Of a stretch of DNA of 64,000 bases, positions 30,518-39,315 are shown in pieces. This DNA is from Geothrix oryzisoli (GTDB lineage: Bacteria > Acidobacteriota > Holophagae > Holophagales > Holophagaceae). The DNA lies in the NCBI RefSeq assembly GCF_022808865.1, contig NZ_JAKZLB010000001.1:620001-684000 (forward strand). Direction: 5' to 3'. A model generated the notes under the pieces. It worked only from the letters and a program-made list of their open reading frames with translations, searched no databases and was not told the DNA's origin. A program made the translations under genes and the position numbers. The number at the start of each line of letters is the position of its first letter. The first letter of the stretch is position 1.

Positions 30518-32044
30518 GTGGCCCAGCGCTACCAGCTCCTGATCAGAGACCGACACGGGTTCGAGCGGACCGTGCCGCTCGCCCGCTCGGTCACCGTGGG
30601 TCGGCAGGGCCTCTGCGACGTGGTGCTGTCGGACAACATGATCAGCCGGAACCACCTGCGCCTGGAGCTGCAGGAGGACACCTGGTGGGCCGAGGACCTG
30701 CAGACCACCCACGGCAGCTTCTATCAGGACAAGCCACTGGGGCGTACGGTCTGGGAGCCCGGAACCCCCCTGCTCCTGGCCGACGGCGCCTACACCCTGA
30801 CCCTGCTCCGCACTGACCACAGCAGCTCCGAGATCCACCTCCAGGCCATCCTCGACGCCGCCCAGCTCCTGGCCCAGGAAGTGGACCTGGAGGACATGCT
30901 CGAACAGTCCCTGGATCGCCTGCTCAGCATCTCCGGAACGGACCGGGGCTTCCTCATGCTCCTGGAGGACGGCGAGCTGGCCTGCCGGGTCCAACGGAAC
31001 CTGGGGCAGGAGCTGGAAGGCCAGATCCAGCTGTCCATGTCCAGCGTCCACAAGGTTTTCGAATCCGGGGAGCCCGTCTGGATCCTCAATGTCGCCGAGG
31101 ATGGCCAGCTGCTCAGCCAGCACTCGATCCAGCGCCTCGAGCTGAAGACCATCCTCTGCCTGCCCCTGCTGCTCCAGGGCCGGCGCATCGGCGTGGTCTA
31201 CCTGGACAGCCGTCGTCCCATCGTCGAGCCGCCGGACCGCCCCACCTTCGAGGCCATCGTCTCGCTCTGCGCCATCGCCATCGAGCGGACCCGCCTGTCC
31301 GAGGAGAACCTCCGCGGCCACGTCCTGGCCACCGTGGGCCAGGTGGCCAGTTCCATCGTCCATGACTTCAAGAACGGCCTTTTCGTCCTGCGCGGCCATG
31401 CGGACCTGCTCGAGCTGTCCACGGAGGACAGCAAGGTACGCCACCACAGCCGCAAGATCCTGGAATGCGTGGACCGCCTCACGCACCTCAGCCAGGATGT
31501 GCTGGACTTCGCCAAGGTGCGCGAGCCCCGGCGGGAGACGGTGGATCTCCGCCCCTTCTTCGATGCCATCATCGAGCCGCTGGTGCCCCGAGCCGCCGAG
31601 ATGGGTGTGACCCTCCGGGCCGAGGGGACCTCCTGCCTCGTCAAACTGGATCCCGGCCGTTTCACCCGGGTGATGGAGAACCTCCTGGCCAACGCCCTGG
31701 ACGCCACCGTCGGCATCAGCGGCGAAGTGCTGGTGACCTGGGCCCAGGTCACCAACGGGGCGCAGATCCGTGTGAAGGACCAGGGACGGGGCATCCCCAA
31801 GCGGGTGGTCAAGCGGATCTTCGAGCCCTTCTTCAGCTACGGGAAGAAGAAGGGGACCGGACTGGGCATGGCCACCGTGAAGAAGATCGTCGAGGAGCAT
31901 GGCGGCACCCTGGAGTTCATCACCGTGGAGGGCGAGGGGACCGAGGTCATCATCCTGCTGCCCGACCACCCCATCACCGGGGCGATCAAGGTGTCGGACG
32001 AATCCACGGGCGAGCACCGCAACCTTGGGGTGGAGCGGGTATGA
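30518..32044 (+). CDS. FHA-GAF sensor histidine kinase
   Basis: The 508-residue cytoplasmic protein has an N-terminal FHA domain (about residues 15-95; [21 protein letters not shown]), a GAF domain (about 110-260) and a kinase core with phospho-acceptor His282 in VHDFKN. The HATPase domain has [17 protein letters not shown] and [24 protein letters not shown] domains bind phosphothreonine, so input from a Ser/Thr kinase is likely, but no partner or response regulator is nearby. The start is GTG 30518, with GGGAG five bases upstream. The same frame runs open far upstream over ruvB, which is not coding. Its TGA overlaps the ispF ATG. Confidence 0.85.
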   Translation: MAQRYQLLIRDRHGFERTVPLARSVTVGRQGLCDVVLSDNMISRNHLRLELQEDTWWAEDLQTTHGSFYQDKPLGRTVWEPGTPLLLADGAYTLTLLRTDHSSSEIHLQAILDAAQLLAQEVDLEDMLEQSLDRLLSISGTDRGFLMLLEDGELACRVQRNLGQELEGQIQLSMSSVHKVFESGEPVWILNVAEDGQLLSQHSIQRLELKTILCLPLLLQGRRIGVVYLDSRRPIVEPPDRPTFEAIVSLCAIAIERTRLSEENLRGHVLATVGQVASSIVHDFKNGLFVLRGHADLLELSTEDSKVRHHSRKILECVDRLTHLSQDVLDFAKVREPRRETVDLRPFFDAIIEPLVPRAAEMGVTLRAEGTSCLVKLDPGRFTRVMENLLANALDATVGISGEVLVTWAQVTNGAQIRVKDQGRGIPKRVVKRIFEPFFSYGKKKGTGLGMATVKKIVEEHGGTLEFITVEGEGTEVIILLPDHPITGAIKVSDESTGEHRNLGVERV

Positions 32045-32532
32045 ACGCCTTCCGCACCGGCCTGGGCTTCGACGTCCACCGTTTCGCGGCACCCGAGGAC
32101 GGCCGGCCCCTGAAGCTCATGGGCTGTGACATCCCCCACGACCGGGGCCTGGCGGGCCACAGCGACGCCGATGTGATGCTGCATGCCCTCATGGACGCCC
32201 TGCTCGGAGCGGCCGGTCTCGGTGACATCGGCCTCCATTTTCCGGACACGGATCCCGCCTACCGGGGCGCCGATTCGGCGGGCCTGCTCGAAAAGGTGAT
32301 GGGCGACCTCGCCGAGCGCGGGTGGCGGGTGGTGAATGCCGACGTCTGCCTCATCGGCGAGCGGCCGAAGATCGGGCCCCACCGGCAACGGATGCGCGAC
32401 CGCATCGCCCCGCTGCTGGGCATCCACGCCGAGGCCCTGAACGTGAAGGCCACCACCACGGAGAAGCTGGGCTTCACGGGGCGCGGCGAAGGCCTCGCCG
32501 CCCAGGCGGCGGTGCTCATCGAGCGGATCTAG
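32041..32532 (+). CDS. ispF: 2-C-methyl-D-erythritol 2,4-cyclodiphosphate synthase
   Basis: The 163-residue enzyme converts CDP-ME 2-phosphate to MEcPP in the MEP isoprenoid pathway. Motifs include GFDVHRF with the zinc-binding Asp and His, [31 protein letters not shown] and the C-terminal [18 protein letters not shown]. It begins inside the stop of the sensor kinase (ATGA at 32041). Its TAG (32530-32532) overlaps the convergent cca stop (32529-32531). No ispD is fused or adjacent. Confidence 0.95.
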   Translation: MNAFRTGLGFDVHRFAAPEDGRPLKLMGCDIPHDRGLAGHSDADVMLHALMDALLGAAGLGDIGLHFPDTDPAYRGADSAGLLEKVMGDLAERGWRVVNADVCLIGERPKIGPHRQRMRDRIAPLLGIHAEALNVKATTTEKLGFTGRGEGLAAQAAVLIERI

Positions 32533-33869
32533 GGCCTTTGCCGGACCAGGCTTGCCAGGGTCTCGGGCGTATTGAGACCGGGATCCTCGATCACCGCCTC
32601 CAGCAGGTCGCGCTGCAGCTCCCCGAGCCACGGACCGCCCGGCCGCCCCGTCAGGGCCATGAGCGCCGCGCCATCCAGGGCCAGGGCCCTCACGGTCAGG
32701 GGCGGGGCCGCGGCCGCCACGGCTTCGAGGCGCGCCATGATGGCGGCGTGCCCGTGCTCCCGGGCTTCCCCGTCCATGCCCTTGGCCTGCTGGTCCGCCA
32801 GTCGGAAGGCCCCCCAGCGCGCCACTTCCAGCCCATCCTCCGCGAGGCGCCGCAGGAACCGGCGGCAGGCCGCCTCGCTCCACTCCGCCGTGGGGTGCGT
32901 GCCATGGTGGCGAACCAGGGCCAGCACATCATCCCGGAGGGCGCGGGCCGCCTTGAGGCGCTCGAGGATGGCCGTGACCAGCAGGAGCGAACCGGCCTCG
33001 TGGCCGTGGAAGCGCACCTCGCCATCCGGTCCCAGGGTCCGGGCCGCAGGCTTGCCCGCATCGTGCAGCAGGGCCGCCCAGCGGAGCCCCGGGTCGGCCG
33101 GCACCCGCCGCACAACCTCCAGGGCATGGCGCCACACATCCCAGCGGTGGTGGCGATTCTGGCCGCAGCCGAGCATGGGCCGCAATTCCGGCAGCCAGAG
33201 GTCCAGCAGCCCGGTCTCGGCCAGGAGGTCCAGCCCCCGCTGGGGCTCGGCCCCGCAGAGCAGCTTGGTGAGCTCGGTGAGGACGCGCTCCGCCGCCACC
33301 TTCCGGGCCACCGCAAGGCGCTCCGGAATGGCGGCCAGGGTCGCGGCTTCCACCTCGAAGCCCAGCTGGGCGGCAAAGCGGCAGGCCCGCAGCGTGCGGA
33401 GTCCATCTTCAGCGAAGCGGAGCAGAGGATCGCCCACGGCCCGGAGGGTCCGCGCCGCCAGGTCCGCCCGGCCGCCGAAGGGATCCACCAGGTCGCCGCC
33501 ACCCACCGGCAGGGCCATGGCGTTGATGGTGAAGTCCCGGCGGGAGAGGTCCTCCTCGAGGGAGACCCCCAGGCGCACGCTCTCGGGATGGCGGCCGTCC
33601 AGGTAGTCCCCATCGCTGCGGAAGGTGGTGATCTCGATGGGCCGTTCTTCGAGGATCACCGTCACGGTGCCGTGCTGGAGCCCCGTGGGAATGGCCTTGA
33701 GGCCCGCGGCCCGCGCCCGGTCCATCACGGCCCGGGGCATCAGCCGCGTCGCCAGGTCCCAGTCGGAGTGGGGCCGGCCCAGCAACTCGTCACGGACGGC
33801 GCCGCCGACCACCACCAGCTCCGCCTCGGGCCCCAGGGCCTCCTGGAGGCGGAGCAGCGGGGCCCACAT
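32529..33869 (-). CDS. cca: CCA tRNA nucleotidyltransferase with HD domain
   Basis: The 446-residue protein starts with the class II nucleotidyltransferase head: [20 protein letters not shown], with two catalytic Asp, and [10 protein letters not shown]. Next is the [20 protein letters not shown] neck, and an HD phosphohydrolase domain with LLHDAGKPA, plus a helical tail. It adds or repairs the CCA end of tRNAs. The HD domain adds phosphatase activity in the enterobacterial form. Its ATG at 33869 overlaps the stop of the upstream GNAT gene (ATGA on the minus strand). Confidence 0.92.
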   Translation of the reverse strand: MWAPLLRLQEALGPEAELVVVGGAVRDELLGRPHSDWDLATRLMPRAVMDRARAAGLKAIPTGLQHGTVTVILEERPIEITTFRSDGDYLDGRHPESVRLGVSLEEDLSRRDFTINAMALPVGGGDLVDPFGGRADLAARTLRAVGDPLLRFAEDGLRTLRACRFAAQLGFEVEAATLAAIPERLAVARKVAAERVLTELTKLLCGAEPQRGLDLLAETGLLDLWLPELRPMLGCGQNRHHRWDVWRHALEVVRRVPADPGLRWAALLHDAGKPAARTLGPDGEVRFHGHEAGSLLLVTAILERLKAARALRDDVLALVRHHGTHPTAEWSEAACRRFLRRLAEDGLEVARWGAFRLADQQAKGMDGEAREHGHAAIMARLEAVAAAAPPLTVRALALDGAALMALTGRPGGPWLGELQRDLLEAVIEDPGLNTPETLASLVRQRP

Positions 33870-34351
33870 CAATCCGCGCCCCCGGCCAGGCGGGCCAGCG
33901 CCTCGCCCTCCACCCGGCAGGTGAGCCAGGGGTGCAGCACCTTGGCCCCGTGGGCCTCGTAGAACTCGATGGCCGGCGTGTTCCAGTCCAGCACCTGCCA
34001 CTGGAACCGGGTCCACCCCTCCTTCACCGCGAGCGCCGCCAGATGCTGGAGCAGGGCCTTGCCGATGCCCTTGCCCCGGAAGGCGGGCCGCACGAACAGG
34101 TCTTCGAGGTAGAGGCCGGGCTTGCCCTCCCAGGTGCTGAAGTTTAGGAACCAGAGGGCGAAGCCCGCCGGCTGGCCATCCCATTCCGCCATGGTCACCT
34201 TCACCAGCGGATGGTCGGAGAAGGCGTAGCGGCGGATGTCCGCCTCCGTGGCCACCGCCGCCTCGGGCTCGCGCTCGTAGTCCGCCAGCTCGCGGATGTA
34301 GTCCAGGATCAGCGGGGCATCGGTGGGGACGGCGGGACGGAGGCTCAGCAT
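33869..34351 (-). CDS. GNAT-family N-acetyltransferase
   Basis: The 160-residue protein has the acetyl-CoA-binding core VRPAFRGKGIGKALL and the following NTPAIEFYEAHGA helix. The opening and the ELADYEREPEA and EDLFVRPAFRG segments resemble the SSAT (spermidine/thialysine acetyltransferase) branch. A small amine or amino-acid analogue is therefore the likeliest substrate, without proof. It is cotranscribed with cca, and its start lies only 17 bases from the divergent dehydrogenase start. The minus strand reads TAGCAT, six bases, ATG, with no Shine-Dalgarno sequence, so it may be leaderless. Confidence 0.85.
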   Translation of the reverse strand: MLSLRPAVPTDAPLILDYIRELADYEREPEAAVATEADIRRYAFSDHPLVKVTMAEWDGQPAGFALWFLNFSTWEGKPGLYLEDLFVRPAFRGKGIGKALLQHLAALAVKEGWTRFQWQVLDWNTPAIEFYEAHGAKVLHPWLTCRVEGEALARLAGGAD

Positions 34352-34356
34352 GGGTC

Positions 34357-34363
34357 TATGCTA
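34357..34363. promoter_or_regulatory. Shared bidirectional -10 between the GNAT and E1-alpha genes
   Basis: The 17-base gap between the two divergent ATGs contains TATGCTA. Read forward, TATGCT ends 6 bases before ATG 34369. Read in reverse, TAGCAT ends 6 bases before ATG 34351. A GGGACG hexamer lies 17 bases upstream of the forward element; the reverse -35 is poor. Neither gene has room for a leader or ribosome site. Confidence 0.45.
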
Positions 34364-34368
34364 ACCCG

Positions 34369-35307
34369 ATGGATCAGGAAACCGCCCTGCGCCTTCACCA
34401 GGCCATGCTGCTCACGAGACTTACGGAAGAACGGCTGGTGAAGCTCTTCCGCCAGGGCAAGACCCTCGGTAGCATCTATCGGAGCCTGGGCCAGGAAGCC
34501 ACCTCCTGTGCGACCGCCCTGGCGCTGGGCCCGGACGACGTGATCGCCCCCATGATCCGCAACCTGGGGTCCATGTTCGTCCGGGGCGCCACGCCCATGG
34601 AGATCTTCCTCCAGTACCTGGGCCGCGCCACCAGCCCCACCGGGGGGCGCGAACACAACAACCACTTCGGCTCCGTGGCCCGGGGCATCCTCGCGCCGAC
34701 CTCCATGCTCGGTGCCCTCATCCCGGTCATGGCCGGCGTGGCCCTCAGCTTCCGGCAGAAGGGCGAGCCCCGGGTGGCCATGACCTGGATCGGGGACGGT
34801 GGCAGCTCCACCGGGGCCTTCTACGAGGGGCTCAACTTCGCCGTGGTCCAGAAGCTCCCGCTCATCGTGGTCGGCGAATCCAACGGCTACGCCTTCTCGA
34901 CTCCACCGGACCGCCAGATGGCCGGCCGGATGTCCGCCCGCTCCCAGGGGGCCTTCACCCTGACCGTGGACGGCAACGATGCCGGCTCGGTCTATGCCGC
35001 CGCGACCCAGGCCCGCCAGCGCTGCCTGGACGGGAAAGGCCCGGTCTTCCTCGTCTGCGAGACCTTCCGCCTGAAGGGCCATGCGGAACATGACGACCAG
35101 CGGTATGTGGACCCAGGACTCCTGGCCGAGTGGACCGCCAAGGACCCCCTGCCCCGTTTCGAAGCCTGGCTCGGGCTCAGAGGCTGGGCCCCGGCCCCGG
35201 ACCTCCGGACCCGCCTCGAAGCCGAACTCCTGGCCGCGGCCGAAGCGGCGGAGGCCGCTCCCTGGCCTGATCCAGCCACCCTGGCGGCCGGAGTCTTCTC
35301 GATTTAG
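34369..35307 (+). CDS. Thiamine-diphosphate dehydrogenase E1 component, alpha subunit
   Basis: The 312-residue protein is an E1-alpha subunit of the pyruvate/branched-chain 2-oxoacid/acetoin dehydrogenase type. The ThDP motif begins GDGG (Gly142-Asp143-Gly144), continues through STGAFYEGLNFA and ends with VGESNGYAFST, followed by a C-terminal FRLKGHAEHDD that contains the usual active-site His. It is slightly short and has no E1-beta, E2 or E3 gene beside it, so the partner subunit is encoded elsewhere or the protein has another role. It is probably leaderless. The next gene, ackA, starts 80 bases later. Confidence 0.82.
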   Translation: MDQETALRLHQAMLLTRLTEERLVKLFRQGKTLGSIYRSLGQEATSCATALALGPDDVIAPMIRNLGSMFVRGATPMEIFLQYLGRATSPTGGREHNNHFGSVARGILAPTSMLGALIPVMAGVALSFRQKGEPRVAMTWIGDGGSSTGAFYEGLNFAVVQKLPLIVVGESNGYAFSTPPDRQMAGRMSARSQGAFTLTVDGNDAGSVYAAATQARQRCLDGKGPVFLVCETFRLKGHAEHDDQRYVDPGLLAEWTAKDPLPRFEAWLGLRGWAPAPDLRTRLEAELLAAAEAAEAAPWPDPATLAAGVFSI

Positions 35308-35348
35308 AGCCCCTCCCGGCCCATGGGGACCGCTTCATCCACAATGAG

Positions 35349-35378
35349 GCCCCCATCACGTTCCATGGGGGCTAGACT
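35349..35378 (+). promoter_or_regulatory. Inverted repeat and -10-like hexamer upstream of ackA
   Basis: GCCCCCAT (35349-35356) and ATGGGGGC (35365-35372) form a perfect 8-bp dyad with an 8-base spacer. It abuts TAGACT (35373-35378), which lies nine bases before the ackA ATG. The dyad occupies the -35 region and could be an operator. The following TAGACTTTCC also allows a weak terminator for the preceding gene. Confidence 0.4.
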
Positions 35379-35387
35379 TTCCCTGTC

Positions 35388-36569
35388 ATGGGGGATTCTG
35401 TGTTCGTTCTCGTTCTGAATGCCGGCTCTTCGAGCCTGAAGTTCAATCTCTTCGACATGGTGAATGAGGCGGTCATCGCCGAAGGCAACGCCGAGCGCAT
35501 CGGCCTTGCCGATGGCATCCTCGCGTTCAGCATCGGCGGTGAGAAGCGGAAGGAGGCCCTTCCCCTGCCCACCCACCGGGAGGCCCTGGAGGCCATCCTG
35601 GAGCGGCTCCACACCAACGTGCTCCATGAGACGCCGGTCCATGCGGTGGGCCACCGGGTCGTCCACGGCGGCCCGAAGTACGGCGATTCCGTCCTGGTGA
35701 CGGACGAAGTGCTCCAGGACATCCAGGACTTCGCGATCTATGCGCCCCTCCACAATCCGGCCAACGCCCTGGGCATCCGGGTCGCCCGTGAGACCTTCCC
35801 GGACGTGCCCCATGTGGCGGTCTTCGACACGGCCTTCCACCACAACATCCCCGATCACGCCCGCACCTACGGCATCCCCTACGAGCTGAGCCAGAAGTAC
35901 GGGATCCGCCGCTACGGCTTCCACGGCACCAGCCACGCCTATGTGGCCGCCCGCACGGCCATCCTGCTTTGCCGGCCCCTCCGGTCCCTGAAGGTCATCA
36001 CCTGCCACATCGGCAACGGCACCAGCATCTGCGCCGTGGGCCAGGGCAAGAGCATGGACACCAGCATGGGCATGACGCCGCTGCAGGGCGTCATCATGGG
36101 CACCCGCTGCGGCACCATCGATCCCAGCGTGGTGGAGATGCTCATGGAGCACGAGCACCTGGACTACGCGGCCATCACGGACCTGCTGAACAAGAAGTCG
36201 GGCCTGCTGGGCATCTCCGGCGTGTCCTCCGACTTCCGCGAGATCGAGCTGGCCGCGGACAGTGGCAACGACCGCGCCCGCCTGGCCCGGGATCTCCTGA
36301 CCTACAACGTGCGCCAGTTCATCGGCTCCTACGCCACCGTCCTGGACGGCGTGGACGCCATCACCTTCACCGCGGGCATCGGCACCCACAGCACCTATGT
36401 CCGCGCCAAGGTGTGCAGCAAGCTGGGCTTCCTGGGCGTGAAGCTGGATCCCGAGGCCAACGAGCACGGCACCGGGGAGCGCATCATCAGCACGCCGGAT
36501 TCCCGCGTCGTGGTCACGGTGGTGCCCACCAACGAGGAGCTGATGATCGCCCGGGAGACCATCCGGTAG
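35388..36569 (+). CDS. ackA: Acetate kinase
   Basis: The 393-residue protein has the ASKHA-fold acetate kinase motifs: NAGSSSLKF at about residues 10-18, HRVVHGGPKY, FDTAFHHNIPDHA, YGFHGTSHAYVA, HIGNGTS and TAGIGTHS. It interconverts acetyl phosphate plus ADP with acetate plus ATP, yielding ATP during acetogenesis or activating acetate. No phosphotransacetylase gene is adjacent. Only TTCCCTGTC separates the TAGACT hexamer from the ATG and no ribosome site is visible. The gene ends in a very long dyad. Confidence 0.96.
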   Translation: MGDSVFVLVLNAGSSSLKFNLFDMVNEAVIAEGNAERIGLADGILAFSIGGEKRKEALPLPTHREALEAILERLHTNVLHETPVHAVGHRVVHGGPKYGDSVLVTDEVLQDIQDFAIYAPLHNPANALGIRVARETFPDVPHVAVFDTAFHHNIPDHARTYGIPYELSQKYGIRRYGFHGTSHAYVAARTAILLCRPLRSLKVITCHIGNGTSICAVGQGKSMDTSMGMTPLQGVIMGTRCGTIDPSVVEMLMEHEHLDYAAITDLLNKKSGLLGISGVSSDFREIELAADSGNDRARLARDLLTYNVRQFIGSYATVLDGVDAITFTAGIGTHSTYVRAKVCSKLGFLGVKLDPEANEHGTGERIISTPDSRVVVTVVPTNEELMIARETIR

Positions 36570-36582
36570 CGCTCGGCCTGTC

Positions 36583-36620
36583 TCACGAAAGCGGCCCCCG
36601 TCCGGGGGCCGCTTTCGTGA
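36583..36620. terminator. Bidirectional terminator with an 18-bp perfect stem
   Basis: Bases 36583-36600 are perfectly complementary to 36603-36620, leaving only a two-base centre (practically a GTCC loop). It lies between the convergent ackA stop and the stop at 36634. CGAAAG and CTTTCG near the stem base supply short T runs in both directions. Confidence 0.8.
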
Positions 36621-36633
36621 GGAGAGCCAAACC

Positions 36634-37086
36634 TTACTTGCCCTGGGCCTCCATGTGCTCGCCCTTCCGCTCTGTGCGCTGGCCGCGGCGCTCCTTGCGC
36701 TCGCCCTGGCGTTCATTTTTCGCCCCGCGCCGCTCCTGTCTCGCGCCCTTGGCATCCTGGGCCGCGCCCACGGCTTCGCGGCGCTCGCCCTTGCGCTCGA
36801 GGGCGGTTCCGGCCTTCACATCCCCCTTGGCCGCGAGAGCCTCGCCCCGCTTTTCCATACGGGCACCCTGCCGCTCCTTCCGCTCGCCCTGGCGCTCATT
36901 GCGCGCGCCCCGGCGTTCCTGGCGCTCGCCCTTGCGCTCCTGAGCCTCGCCCCGGCGCTCGATGCGCTCCCCCTTCTGTTCCACCTGCTGGCCGGTCGGC
37001 GGGGGCACGGGGGCCTGGGCCATGAGGGAGGCGCCGATGAGACCCACCGCCACGATGAGGGCCACACGCTTCTGGGTGTTCGACAT
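36634..37086 (-). CDS. Exported Gly-punctuated charged heptad-repeat protein
   Basis: The 150-residue protein starts at ATG 37086 with AGGAG six bases upstream. It has a signal peptide (KRVALIVAVGLIGASLMAQA) followed by a short Pro segment. From about residue 37 to the end it consists of heptads of the type E-R-(K/R/Q)-G-(E/A)-(R/K)-x, for example ERKGERQ, ERRGARN, ERQGERK, interrupted once by AGTAL. Net charge is strongly positive, with almost no hydrophobic or aromatic residues in the mature part. I recognise no family. It could form an extended charged helix binding nucleic acid, polyanions or cell wall; function is unknown. Confidence 0.7.
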   Translation of the reverse strand: MSNTQKRVALIVAVGLIGASLMAQAPVPPPTGQQVEQKGERIERRGEAQERKGERQERRGARNERQGERKERQGARMEKRGEALAAKGDVKAGTALERKGERREAVGAAQDAKGARQERRGAKNERQGERKERRGQRTERKGEHMEAQGK

Positions 37087-37412
37087 GATGTGCTCCTGGG
37101 GCGGCCGAGCCGCGAAGGGGAATCGTCCCGGAACGGCCTGATGCCGTCCGCGTGCCAACTCACAACACCATTAGTCCCGAGCAATTGGAGAAGGTTTAAG
37201 CCGCCCGCCGTGGAACGTTGCCACAGGGCCTGAGGCGGGACGCCACAACTGGGGCGCCACAAGGGCGCTCCCCGGTGGGTCCGGCCCTTGGCCGGCGCCC
37301 AGGCGCCACCGGCCGAAACCGGCCCCACGGGCCCCCTAAACGACCCCAGACTCTGCTGCGTAGGCCATCCATCATCCCGGCAGGTCCGGCGTCTTTCCCA
37401 TCAGGGGGATTC
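37087..37412. other. Non-coding divergent region, very GC-rich
   Basis: This 326-base gap lies between two divergent genes. It contains the ribosome site of the heptad-repeat gene and a GC-rich dyad at 37290-37314 (GGCCGG with CCGGCC enclosing GGCGCC repeats) about 100 bases before the adaptor gene. A short AT-richer part lies around 37158-37200. No small gene, RNA family or clear promoter pair is recognisable. Confidence 0.5.
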
Positions 37413-38633
37413 ATGAAGAAGCGGTGGGTCATCGTCTCCGTGGCCGGAGTCGCCTTGGCGACCGGCATGTTCTTCTCCCTCAGGGGCGGCGACGGCAAGG
37501 GCAAGAAAGCGGAAGCCAGCACCCCCTTCCGCCTGGGCAAGGTCCAGGCCGAGGATCTCCAGGTGAGCGTCCGGGAGGTGGGCGTGGTGGATCCGCTCAC
37601 GAAGGTGGATGTGAAGTCCACGGTGTCCGGCCGCATCGTGGGGCTGAAGGTCCGTGAGGGCGCCACCGTGCGCGCCGGCGAGATGCTGGCCGAGGTGGAA
37701 CCCGACGTGAACCAGGCCCAGACCCTGTCGGATGTCCAAGGCAGCGTCTCCCAGGCCCGCGTGAGCTTCAAGAATGCGGAACGCGACTTCGCCCAGCAGG
37801 CCGAGCTCTTCAAGTCCGGACTCATCTCGGACCAGGCCTACCGTACCGCGAAGACGACCAGGGATCTCGCGGAAGAGAACTACAAGAGCGCCCAGACCCG
37901 GTACCAGATCGTGGAGGATCGCGGCATCCCCATCAGCGGGAACGCCTCCACCCAGCTGGCCCGCGTCACCGCCCCCATGAACGGTGTGATCATCAAGCGG
38001 GGCGTGGAGCTGGGCGACACCATCACCTCGGGTGTCAGTTCCTTCAATGCCGGCACGGTGGTCTTCACCGTGGCCGACCTGGCTTCGCTCATCGTGAGGG
38101 TGAACCTCAACGAAGTGGACATCGCCAAGGTGAAGGTGGGCCAGACGGTGCGCATCACGCTGGACGCCTATCCCCAGAAGGCCTTCACGGGCAAGGTGCG
38201 CTTCGTGGCACCGGCCGCTGACCTGGTCGAGAAGATCAAAGTCTTCAAGGTGGAGATCGCCCTGGACGAACTCACCGAGGCCTTCCGCACCGGCATGAGC
38301 GCCAATGTGGAGATCCTCGGCGAAAAGCGGGACAAGGCCGTGAGCGTGCCCCTCGAGGCCCTCCAGCGCCGGGACGGCCAGACCGTGGTCTACCGGCTGA
38401 AGGAGAACCTGCCCCCCCAGGATCTCGCCAAGGCCAAGGAGGGCCTCAGCGGGCGCGGCAAGTTCATCTGGCTCTCGGACCACTGGAAGGAGTTCTTCGA
38501 GGTGGTTCCCGTCCGGGCCGGCATCGCCACCCTTGAGCGCGTGGAGATCCTCTCCGGCCTCAAGGCCAACGATCAGGTGAGCCTGGAAGACCCCAGCAAG
38601 AAGAAGGTCGAGAAAGATGATGAAAACAACTAG
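37413..38633 (+). CDS. MacA-like periplasmic adaptor of an ABC export system
   Basis: The 406-residue membrane fusion protein has an N-terminal anchor helix (WVIVSVAGVALATGMFFSL), a split lipoyl domain (GRIVGLKVREGATVRAGEML and TAPMNGVIIKRGVELGD), a long helical hairpin between them and beta-barrel domains after. It bridges an inner-membrane ABC transporter to an outer-membrane channel. The start is ATG 37413, with GGGGGA upstream; the open frame further upstream is non-coding. It overlaps the ATPase gene by 17 bases. It is the first of four genes, adaptor-ATPase-permease-permease, and no outer-membrane TolC gene is included. Confidence 0.88.
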   Translation: MKKRWVIVSVAGVALATGMFFSLRGGDGKGKKAEASTPFRLGKVQAEDLQVSVREVGVVDPLTKVDVKSTVSGRIVGLKVREGATVRAGEMLAEVEPDVNQAQTLSDVQGSVSQARVSFKNAERDFAQQAELFKSGLISDQAYRTAKTTRDLAEENYKSAQTRYQIVEDRGIPISGNASTQLARVTAPMNGVIIKRGVELGDTITSGVSSFNAGTVVFTVADLASLIVRVNLNEVDIAKVKVGQTVRITLDAYPQKAFTGKVRFVAPAADLVEKIKVFKVEIALDELTEAFRTGMSANVEILGEKRDKAVSVPLEALQRRDGQTVVYRLKENLPPQDLAKAKEGLSGRGKFIWLSDHWKEFFEVVPVRAGIATLERVEILSGLKANDQVSLEDPSKKKVEKDDENN

Positions 38634-39315
38634 CCCCATCATCCAGACCCAGGGCCTCACGAAGGTCTACGGCGCCAATGGCACGGCGGTCCACGCGCTG
38701 CGGGGCATCGACCTGAGCGTGGCCAAGGGCGAGTTCGTGGCCCTCATCGGGCCCTCGGGCTCGGGCAAGTCCACCCTCATGGCCATCCTCGGCTGCCTGG
38801 ACCTGCCCACGGAGGGCACCTACACGCTGGACGGCCACCAGGTCCAGGGACTCTCGGGCGGCGAGCTGGCGCGGATCCGCAACGAAAAGGTGGGGTTCGT
38901 CTTCCAGAGTTACAACCTGCTGCCCAAGGCCAGCATCGCCCGCAACGTGGAACTGCCCATGCTCTATGCGGGCGTGGGCCGGAAGGAACGCCGCGAGCGG
39001 GCCCTGATCCTGCTGGAGAAGGTGGGCATCGCCGACAAGGCCGACAAGCTGCCGGGCACCCTCTCCGGCGGCCAGAAGCAGCGCGTGGCCGTGGCCCGGG
39101 CCCTGGCCAACGATCCGGCCCTTCTGCTGGCGGACGAGCCCACGGGCGCGCTGGACTCCCGGACCGGGGCCGAGGTGCTCGACCTCTTCAGGGAACTGCA
39201 CAGCCAGGGCAACACCCTGCTGCTCGTGACCCACGATCCCTCCATCGCCGCCCAGGCAGAACGGAAGATCGAGATCAAGGATGGCCTCGTGGCCACCGCC
39301 GAGGGGGCGGCCTAG
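38617..39315 (+). CDS. ABC transporter ATPase, MacB/LolD type
   Basis: The 232-residue ATPase has Walker [11 protein letters not shown]-loop VFQSYNLLP, signature [10 protein letters not shown], Walker [13 protein letters not shown] and the switch His in LVTHDPS. This is the size and sequence type of LolD/FtsE/MacB ATPases, which power type VII mechanotransmission systems rather than substrate-through-channel pumps. It overlaps the adaptor gene at its start and abuts the first permease (TAG then ATG at 39316). Confidence 0.92.
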   Translation: MMKTTSPIIQTQGLTKVYGANGTAVHALRGIDLSVAKGEFVALIGPSGSGKSTLMAILGCLDLPTEGTYTLDGHQVQGLSGGELARIRNEKVGFVFQSYNLLPKASIARNVELPMLYAGVGRKERRERALILLEKVGIADKADKLPGTLSGGQKQRVAVARALANDPALLLADEPTGALDSRTGAEVLDLFRELHSQGNTLLLVTHDPSIAAQAERKIEIKDGLVATAEGAA

